A stretch of 64,000 nucleotides of DNA, from the NCBI GenBank assembly GCA_937139415.1, contig CAKZPS010000007.1, forward strand, positions 1-64,000, given 5' to 3'. This document shows positions 58,646-64,000 of the stretch, one piece after another. A program made the translations under genes and the position numbers. Numbering within the stretch: position 1 is the stretch's first letter; every line of letters begins with the position of its first letter. This stretch comes from an uncultured bacterium. GTDB lineage: Bacteria; Atribacterota; Atribacteria; Atribacterales; Caldatribacteriaceae. A model generated the notes under the pieces. The model ran no database searches. It was not told where the DNA came from and was given only the letters and a program-made list of their open reading frames with translations.

Positions 58646-60133
58646 ATGTTTCGCAAAGTACTTGTGGCCAATCGATCGGAAATAGCGGTTCGGGTGATGC
58701 GAGCGTTGCGCGAGCTCGGTATTCGCTCGGTGGCGATTTACTCCGACGTCGATGCCCATGCCATCCACACCTACTACGCCGATGAAGCCTATCCCTTGGA
58801 AGGGAATAGCCCCAAGGATACCTACCTCAATATTAAGAAAATCATGGAAATTGCCCGTAAGGCTCAGGTTGATGCCATCCATCCGGGATACGGTTTTTTG
58901 GCGGAAAATCCTTCTTTCGCCTATGCCTGCGAGAAAGAAGGGATCGTCTTCGTCGGTCCTTCGAGTAGGGTTATCGAACTCATGGGAAATAAAATCGCCG
59001 CCCGTCAGGCGATGAAGAGAGCTGGGGTTCCTGTGGTTCCGGGAAGTGATGGGGAGATCACGGAACTCAACGAAGCACTCAAGATCGCCGAAGAGGTGGG
59101 GTATCCGGTGATCATCAAAGCCGCTTTCGGAGGCGGCGGTATCGGCATGCAAATTGTGCGGAATGCGCAAGAACTGGAGAAAGCCATGCGACAGGCTACC
59201 TCTGTGGCGCTCTCCGCTTTCGGAAATCCCAGCATTTTCATCGAGAAGTACGTGGCCAATCCCCGACACATCGAGTTTCAGATTATCGCCGACCGTTATG
59301 GGAACGTGATCCACTTGGGAGAGCGGGAATGCACTATCCAGCGTCGTCACCAAAAGATTCTCGAAGAATCCCCATCACCGGTGATGGACGAGAGTTTGCG
59401 AGAGAAAATCGGTGCAATCGCCGTACGTGCTGCTCAAGCGCTCGGGTACACCAACACCGGTACGGTGGAATTCATTTATAGCGACGGTCACTTTTACTTC
59501 ATCGAGATGAATACCCGCATTCAGGTCGAACACCCGGTTACCGAAATGGTCACCGGGATCGATATCGTGCGCGAGCAGATCTTGGTTGCCGCCGGAGAAC
59601 CGCTCTCCATCAAACAGGAAGAAGTAGTCATTCGTGGTCATGCCATTGAGTGTCGTATCAATGCCGAAGACCCCTTCAATAACTTCGCTCCCTCACCCGG
59701 AAAACTCTTGGGGTATCGTTCGCCGGGTGGTATTGGGGTGCGGGTTGATTCGGGAGTGTTCACCTCTTATACCATACCGCCATTTTACGATCCCATGATT
59801 TCTAAATTGGTAGTGTGGGGGAGAACTCGAGAGGAAGCAATCGAACGTATGCAACGTGCTCTCTATGAGTACATCATCGTGGGACCAAAAACGAACATTC
59901 CCTTTCTCAAGGCGGTGCTTGCCAACGAACGTTTCCGGAGTGGAAGCTTTACCACCCATTTTGTGAGTGAAGAGAGCTCCCTCATTCCCGAAGCGGCGCG
60001 CATTCTTGCTGAGGAACTTCCTCTGCAAGAGAGACTACAAAAGATTTTCCGGGTGGAATCAAAGGCGACTGCCGCCGCGGTGGCGGTGCAGAGTTTTCTC
60101 TACCACCACTACCCGGCGAAGAATGAAGAATGA
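58646..60133 (+). CDS. pycA: pyruvate carboxylase subunit A (biotin carboxylase)
   Basis: ATP-dependent carboxylation of biotin. The N-terminus FRKVLVANRSEIAVRVMRA, ATP-grasp glycine loop KAAFGGGGIGMQIVRN near residue 157, HIEFQIIADRYGNVIHLGERECTIQRRHQK (about 207-236), and EMNTRIQVEHPVTEMVTG near 286 are complete. Length 495, slightly longer than AccC. It could also serve an acetyl-CoA carboxylase, but pairing with pycB (4-nt gap) points to a two-subunit pyruvate carboxylase as in Aquifex and methanogens. It supplies oxaloacetate for aspartate. Confidence 0.9.
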   Translation: MFRKVLVANRSEIAVRVMRALRELGIRSVAIYSDVDAHAIHTYYADEAYPLEGNSPKDTYLNIKKIMEIARKAQVDAIHPGYGFLAENPSFAYACEKEGIVFVGPSSRVIELMGNKIAARQAMKRAGVPVVPGSDGEITELNEALKIAEEVGYPVIIKAAFGGGGIGMQIVRNAQELEKAMRQATSVALSAFGNPSIFIEKYVANPRHIEFQIIADRYGNVIHLGERECTIQRRHQKILEESPSPVMDESLREKIGAIAVRAAQALGYTNTGTVEFIYSDGHFYFIEMNTRIQVEHPVTEMVTGIDIVREQILVAAGEPLSIKQEEVVIRGHAIECRINAEDPFNNFAPSPGKLLGYRSPGGIGVRVDSGVFTSYTIPPFYDPMISKLVVWGRTREEAIERMQRALYEYIIVGPKTNIPFLKAVLANERFRSGSFTTHFVSEESSLIPEAARILAEELPLQERLQKIFRVESKATAAAVAVQSFLYHHYPAKNEE

Positions 60134-60136
60134 CTC

Positions 60137-60165
60137 TTGTCAAAGCGTTTTTTTTGCGATAGAGT
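60137..60165 (+). promoter_or_regulatory. promoter of the arginine operon
   Basis: TTGTCA at 60137-60142, 17-nt spacer, TAGAGT at 60160-60165. It would start a leader of about 285 nt ahead of argC. Confidence 0.5.
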
Positions 60166-60171
60166 AATAGA

Positions 60172-60400
60172 GATGTTCATAGAGAAAAGCGATGAGGGAG
60201 AGGCTGAGTGGAGTTTGGCTCAAGCGAGGAAGAGACGGTGCGAGTCTTCCGCCAACCCATGAAAGCGAGAGCTCCTGAGCAGGATCCGAAGAAAAGGGTA
60301 GCGCTCTAAGTAGGAGTACTCGGCTGGGCCGTTATCTAAAGGAGTGTAGCAGGGTGGCACCGTGCAACAGAGTTGCACCCCTGTTCGCTGTTTTTTTCAT
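60172..60400 (+). promoter_or_regulatory. T-box leader of the arginine operon
   Basis: The leader matches the T-box class that senses uncharged tRNA. The T-box sequence AGGGTGGCACCGTGC lies at 60351-60365. It forms the canonical antiterminator: AGGG (60351-60354) with CCCT (60379-60382), the 7-nt bulge TGGCACC, and helix GTGCAAC/GTTGCAC. Upstream, GGAAGA...TCTTCC caps a long Stem I, and AAGTAGGAGTACTCGGCTGGGCCGTTATC (60308-60336) resembles the central T-box region. The bulge variable base is C, predicting a tRNA with discriminator G. T7 follows at 60391-60397. I could not fix the specifier codon; arginine is expected from the downstream genes. Confidence 0.85.
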
Positions 60401-60408
60401 GGCTAAGT

Positions 60409-60437
60409 AAACCTCGTCATAGCGGCGAGGTTTTTTT
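60409..60437 (+). terminator. second intrinsic terminator in the arg leader
   Basis: AAACCTCG, nine-base loop, CGAGG and T7 (60431-60437). It is downstream of the T-box antiterminator and ends 20 nt before argC. It shares no obvious strand with the antiterminator, so it may be a separate control or the true termination point through longer pairing. Confidence 0.75.
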
Positions 60438-60457
60438 ATTTCTCTGAAGGGGTGAAA

Positions 60458-61489
60458 ATGGTGGTAAGAGTTGGCATTGTCGGAGCGACGGGATATACCG
60501 GCCTTGAGCTTTTCCGGATTCTCGAGAATCATCCTCAAGTAGAAGTTGTTTGGGCGACGAGTGAACGTTTCGCAGGAATGAGTTTTGCCGAATATTGTCC
60601 TGCTTGGCGAAATCGCTGTACCCTCCTCCTCCAAAAACAAGAACTCACCGAGGGGATTCAGGGAGTAGATGCCGTATTTTTGGCTCTTCCCCACGGTGTA
60701 GCTATGGAGTACGTTCCCGCTCTCATGGAAAAGACGCGGGTCATCGATTTGGGAGCGGATTTTCGTCTCAAGGAGGTAAGTGCCTACGAGAAGGCGTACC
60801 GTCTTCCCCACCGAGCGCAAGGTGTACTCGCCGAAGCGGTGTATGGACTCTCCGAGGTGTATCGCGGGGAAATCCGCAACGCCCGGCTTGTCGCCAATCC
60901 CGGTTGTTATCCCACTTCGGTGCTCCTCCCCCTCTACCCCTTGGTACGGGCGGGAGTGAATGTGACCTCTCTTATCGTAGATAGTAAATCGGGAGTTTCC
61001 GGCGCGGGTAAGAAAGCCACTGAAGATATTCATTTCTGTGAGGTGGATGAGAATTTTAAGGCTTATAAAGTCGGAGAGCACCGTCACCAACCGGAGATGG
61101 AGGAGAAGCTGAGAGTGTGGGGGAGCGAGGCGGAACTCGTTTTCGTACCCCATCTCCTTCCCCTCAAGCGGGGCATTTTGAGCACCATGTACCTCGATCT
61201 CGCCCGGGACTGGGAGGAAAAAGCCCTGTGGTTGTTGTGGGAAGAAGCTTTTTCCGGGGAGCCGTGGGTGAGAGTCTTGCCGCCGGGACATTTCCCCGAG
61301 CTCAAGTGGGTGGTGGGGTCGAATTTCATCGATATAGGCCTCAAAAGAGTGGGACAAGGTAAAGTGGTGATTGTCTCTGCCATCGATAATTTGACCAAAG
61401 GAGCCTCCGGTCAGGCGGTGCAGAATCTCAACATCATGTTCGGTATCGACGAGCGGCAAGGATTGCCTCAGGGGGTGTTCTATCCGTGA
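60458..61489 (+). CDS. argC: N-acetyl-gamma-glutamyl-phosphate reductase
   Basis: Third step of arginine synthesis. The N-terminal NADP fold VRVGIVGATGYTGLELFRIL, FLALPHGVAMEYVP near residue 73, the active-site Cys in VANPGCYPTSVLLPL near 146 and the conserved HRHQPEM near 207 are present. Length 343. GAAGGGG lies 5 nt before ATG 60458; GTG 60452 is less likely. It is the first gene behind the T-box. Confidence 0.95.
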   Translation: MVVRVGIVGATGYTGLELFRILENHPQVEVVWATSERFAGMSFAEYCPAWRNRCTLLLQKQELTEGIQGVDAVFLALPHGVAMEYVPALMEKTRVIDLGADFRLKEVSAYEKAYRLPHRAQGVLAEAVYGLSEVYRGEIRNARLVANPGCYPTSVLLPLYPLVRAGVNVTSLIVDSKSGVSGAGKKATEDIHFCEVDENFKAYKVGEHRHQPEMEEKLRVWGSEAELVFVPHLLPLKRGILSTMYLDLARDWEEKALWLLWEEAFSGEPWVRVLPPGHFPELKWVVGSNFIDIGLKRVGQGKVVIVSAIDNLTKGASGQAVQNLNIMFGIDERQGLPQGVFYP

Positions 61490-61503
61490 AGAAGGGGTGG
61501 ACC

Positions 61504-62727
61504 ATGGAAAAACAATCGTTTGTTCCCATAGAGGGTGGATTGGATGTCGTTTCCGGTTTTCGGTCTCTCGGTACATGCTGTGGGATCAAGAGAGAACGGA
61601 ACGATTTGGCGGTGATTTTTTCCGAAGTCCCCGCAGTGGCTGCTGGGGTTTTCACCCAGAATGTGGTAAAGGCGGCACCGGTACTGGTAACAAGACATCA
61701 TCTTGCCGAAATGGGGAAAACCCAGCTTATTGTGGTGAATAGCGGGGTTGCCAATGCCTGTACCGGAGAGCGAGGGTATCGGGACGCCTTGGAGGTGGCA
61801 CATCTTGCCGCCTCCTATTTCCATGTGCCCGATTCCCGGCTCGTGGCGGTGGCTTCAACCGGGGTGATTGGGGAATTTTTGCCCTTGGAGAAGATCGAAC
61901 AAGGTTTAAGAACCTTAAGCGAGCTTCTCCCGCACCAAGCCTCAAGTCGTGAGGCGGCTTTAGCCATTATGACTACTGACACCTTTCCCAAAGAGAGAGC
62001 GGTACGCTTTTTCTCGCAAGGGTACACCATGCATATCGCCGGTATCGCCAAAGGGGCGGGCATGATCCGGCCGAAATTGGCTACCATGCTCGCTTTTCTT
62101 TTGACCGATGCCATGGTGGAGAGGGAGAGCTTGAATAAAGTTCTTCGTCAAGCGGCCGAAGAGAGTTTTAACCGGGTCACCGTAGATGGGGATACGAGCA
62201 CGAACGACATGCTCCTCCTCTTAGCCAATGGGAGAAGCGGGGGACCGCTCCTTCGAGAGGGAGAAACAGGGTTTGCTCCCTTTCGTGAAGCTCTCTTCTT
62301 TGTATGTCAGGAACTGGCCAAAGACTTGGCACGGGATGGAGAAGGAGCGACTAAATTCGTGGAAATAACCGTGTGTGGGGCGCGGAACGACGAGGAGGCA
62401 AAACAATGCGCTTTTACCGTGGCCGAGTCTCCTCTCGTGAAAACGGCTTTCTTCGGAGAGGACCCCAATTGGGGGCGGATTATGGCCGCTTTGGGACGGA
62501 GTGGGGCCAATCTATCGCCAGAGAAAATCGCTATCACCATGAACGGAGTAAAATTCGCCGAGCAGGGGATGAAAGTGCCAGGGGTGGACCGGAACGTCCT
62601 CCAAAAAGCCATGCAAGAGAAGGAGTTACACGTGGTCATCGATCTCGGTTTAGGGGAGGGAAAATGCACCGTGTGGACCTGTGACCTTTCCTTGGACTAC
62701 GTGAAGATTAACAGTCACTATAGTTGA
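61504..62727 (+). CDS. argJ: bifunctional ornithine acetyltransferase/N-acetylglutamate synthase
   Basis: ArgJ recycles the acetyl group from acetylornithine to glutamate, making the pathway cyclic. It self-cleaves before a Thr: GMIRPKLATMLAFLLTD near residue 184 holds the site (Ala-Thr-Met-Leu). NRVTVDGDTSTNDMLLLLANG near 221 and FGEDPNWGRIMAALGRSG near 318 are family motifs. Length 407 from ATG 61504 (GAAGAAGGGG upstream). Presence of ArgJ with argB and argD implies no need for ArgE. Confidence 0.95.
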   Translation: MEKQSFVPIEGGLDVVSGFRSLGTCCGIKRERNDLAVIFSEVPAVAAGVFTQNVVKAAPVLVTRHHLAEMGKTQLIVVNSGVANACTGERGYRDALEVAHLAASYFHVPDSRLVAVASTGVIGEFLPLEKIEQGLRTLSELLPHQASSREAALAIMTTDTFPKERAVRFFSQGYTMHIAGIAKGAGMIRPKLATMLAFLLTDAMVERESLNKVLRQAAEESFNRVTVDGDTSTNDMLLLLANGRSGGPLLREGETGFAPFREALFFVCQELAKDLARDGEGATKFVEITVCGARNDEEAKQCAFTVAESPLVKTAFFGEDPNWGRIMAALGRSGANLSPEKIAITMNGVKFAEQGMKVPGVDRNVLQKAMQEKELHVVIDLGLGEGKCTVWTCDLSLDYVKINSHYS

Positions 62728-62739
62728 GGGGGCTTGGCG

Positions 62740-63552
62740 ATGAAAGTGGTCATCAAGGTGAGCGGAAAAATCCTCCATCCTGAGGAAGAGGTTTTCCCTC
62801 AAGTGGTGGCTCGTCTCTTGGCTCAAGGGATACGTCTTGTCATCGTCCACGGTGGTGGTCCGCAGCTCACCCAATACTTAGAAGAATTGGGGAGGACGGT
62901 GCAGTTTGTGGAGGGTTTACGGGTTACTACTCCTCAGGATATGGATGTGGTCGAAATGGTGTTGAGTGGGTTGTTGAATAAGATGGTAGTGGGGATGCTT
63001 GTAAAAAACGGAGTACCGGCCTGCGGGATAAGCGGAAGAGATGGTTCCCTCGTTGAGGCCGAGCCGTGTGTGGTAGAGAGAGCGGGGAAGAGGATTGATC
63101 TCGGCAGGGTAGGAGAGGTGAAGCGGGTGAAGGCGCAACTCATCGAGACCCTGTGGGAAGGCGGTTTTGTCCCTGTGGTTTCCCCGGTCTCGGGAGACGG
63201 AGCAGGAGGAGCGCTCAACGTGAATGCCGATTGGGTGGCGGCAAAAATCGCCCAAGCTTTGGGCGCCGATAAATTCGTTTTCTTCTCCGACGTTCCCGGA
63301 GTCCTGCGGAATCCTGAAGATCGCAACTCCCTCATTGACCATCTCTCCTTGAGCGAGGTGGAGCGTCTCCTCGAAGAGGGGGTGGTTAGCGGGGGAATGA
63401 TTCCCAAGCTCAAGATGCTCGAAGAGGTTATCCGTGGCGGAGTGAAAGAGGTGTTCATCGGTGAGGGAACGGAGATGATTCACCTCCCACAATTCGTTGC
63501 CGGAGGTTCTATGCGAGGGACGCGTATTGTTCCGGAGGAGGATAATCGATGA
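62740..63552 (+). CDS. argB: acetylglutamate kinase
   Basis: Phosphorylates N-acetylglutamate. VVIKVSGKIL at the N-terminus binds ATP phosphates; VIVHGGGPQLTQYLEELG near residue 34 and NVNADWVAAKIAQALGADKFVFFSDVPGVL near 164-193 are conserved. SGGMIPKLKMLEEVIRGGV near 217 is the C-terminal loop. Length 270 is slightly short; an N-terminal arginine-binding helix is not seen, which suggests it may not be arginine-inhibited. Its stop overlaps argD by 4 nt. Confidence 0.94.
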   Translation: MKVVIKVSGKILHPEEEVFPQVVARLLAQGIRLVIVHGGGPQLTQYLEELGRTVQFVEGLRVTTPQDMDVVEMVLSGLLNKMVVGMLVKNGVPACGISGRDGSLVEAEPCVVERAGKRIDLGRVGEVKRVKAQLIETLWEGGFVPVVSPVSGDGAGGALNVNADWVAAKIAQALGADKFVFFSDVPGVLRNPEDRNSLIDHLSLSEVERLLEEGVVSGGMIPKLKMLEEVIRGGVKEVFIGEGTEMIHLPQFVAGGSMRGTRIVPEEDNR

Positions 63553-64000
63553 ATTCACAGGCAATCATGACCAAAGAAGCTCAATACTTCATGGGAGCCT
63601 ACAATCGTTTCCCGGTGGTTTTTACCCGGGGAGAAGGAGTGTACCTCTTCAGTGTAGAAGGAGAGCGCTATCTCGATCTTTTGGCCGGTATCTCGGTGAA
63701 TATTTTGGGGTATTCTTTTTCCCCCCTAAAAGAGGCCATCAAGCAGGAAGTTGACCGTCTCCTCCATACCTCCAATCTCTACTATAACCTGCCTCAGGTG
63801 GAACTTGCCGAGCGGTTGGTGCACCGGTCGGGGTTCTCGCGGGTTTTCTTCGTGAATAGCGGCGCGGAGGCAAATGAAGTAGCGCTCAAAATGGCCCGCT
63901 TCTACGGGAAGAAGAAGCACCACCATCGCTATGGATTCATTTCCTTTTCTTCCTCGTTCCACGGACGGACTCTCCTCACCTTGGGATTGACGGGGCAAGA
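63549..64000 (+). CDS. argD: acetylornithine aminotransferase (cut by window end)
   Basis: The first 150 codons of a class III aminotransferase. YNRFPVVFTRGEGVYLFSVEG near residue 20, YLDLLAGISVNILGYS near 44, NLYYNLPQVELAERL near 78, FFVNSGAEANEVALKMAR near 102 and SSSFHGRTLLTLGLTG at the end are ArgD signatures. The PLP Lys lies beyond the window. The ATG overlaps argB by 4 nt. Given the context it makes acetylornithine; ArgD enzymes can also act on diaminopimelate intermediates. Confidence 0.93.
   Translation, partial: MNSQAIMTKEAQYFMGAYNRFPVVFTRGEGVYLFSVEGERYLDLLAGISVNILGYSFSPLKEAIKQEVDRLLHTSNLYYNLPQVELAERLVHRSGFSRVFFVNSGAEANEVALKMARFYGKKKHHHRYGFISFSSSFHGRTLLTLGLTGQ

Noticed and set aside
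60332-61576. Long (414-codon) minus-strand frame opposite argC
   Set aside because: It is a shadow of argC; its translation is His/Arg/Pro-rich with no family signature, while argC is unmistakable.
1-64000. Defence islands, prophage, toxin-antitoxin or biosynthetic gene cluster
   Set aside because: All intact genes with recognisable families are housekeeping, metabolic, transport or envelope functions; no nuclease/methylase pairs, phage structural genes or transposases were seen.

Overview
The window is a gene-dense piece of a bacterial chromosome. Nearly every interval is coding, operons are long with 4-nt start/stop overlaps, GTG and TTG starts are common, and sigma70-type promoters can be read directly. 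The proteins are rich in Glu, Lys and Arg. A PPi-type phosphofructokinase, a pyruvoyl SAM decarboxylase, Hsp20, a two-subunit pyruvate carboxylase and a DapL-type lysine pathway together suggest an anaerobic, probably thermophilic bacterium. Atribacterota (Caldatribacterium/Atribacter-like) is my best guess, but placement needs a search. No phage, IS element, CRISPR array or recognisable defence system was seen.

Layout: 0-7.8 kb holds a translation/processing operon (ffh, rpsP, khpA, rimM, trmD, rplS, lepB, rnhB, yraN, comM, dprA). 7.8-8.9 kb is a non-coding block of degenerate interspersed repeats. 8.9-13.7 kb has PPi-phosphofructokinase, comEC, holA and convergent rpsT. 14.0-14.8 kb has a promoter, an unidentified structured RNA, a perfect terminator, then speD. 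15.4-24.7 kb is one long operon: rlmN, aromatic amino acid genes (DAHP synthase, a tyrA broken at a T9 run, aroC), two sugar-type enzymes, an FAD protein, and the maintenance genes surE, acyP and pcm. 24.7-28.4 kb holds a sodium/solute symporter with a tiny membrane partner, a cysteine hydrolase, formiminotransferase and Hsp20. 28.5-33.2 kb has five tRNAs, thrS, prmA and small genes.

33.2-37.3 kb is the accessory part: a lipoprotein, a thioesterase-like pseudogene with four lesions, tRNA-Val, and an alpha/beta hydrolase broken at a G6 run. 37.4-40.1 kb is a CUT2-type sugar ABC importer. 40.1-42.4 kb has flavodoxin, ACT and phenylacetate-CoA ligase genes on the minus strand. 42.5-48.1 kb is a surface glycan/protein mannosylation set: two polytopic glycosyltransferases (one with an inserted discoidin-like domain), a DPM1-like GT2, GtrA and a DegT aminotransferase.

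48.1-64 kb is carbon-to-amino-acid metabolism: pyruvate kinase, the diaminopimelate/lysine operon (lysA-dapB-dapF-dapL-lysC-dapA-alkD), two-subunit pyruvate carboxylase, and a T-box-controlled arginine operon (argC-argJ-argB-argD, the last cut by the window end). Together these route PEP to pyruvate to oxaloacetate/aspartate and on to lysine, cell-wall diaminopimelate and arginine.

The most notable items are the T-box before argC, the unidentified RNA before speD, the tyrA break at a slippery homopolymer, the multiply broken thioesterase, and the discoidin-in-mannosyltransferase architecture. I did not find a convincing wholly new biological system.
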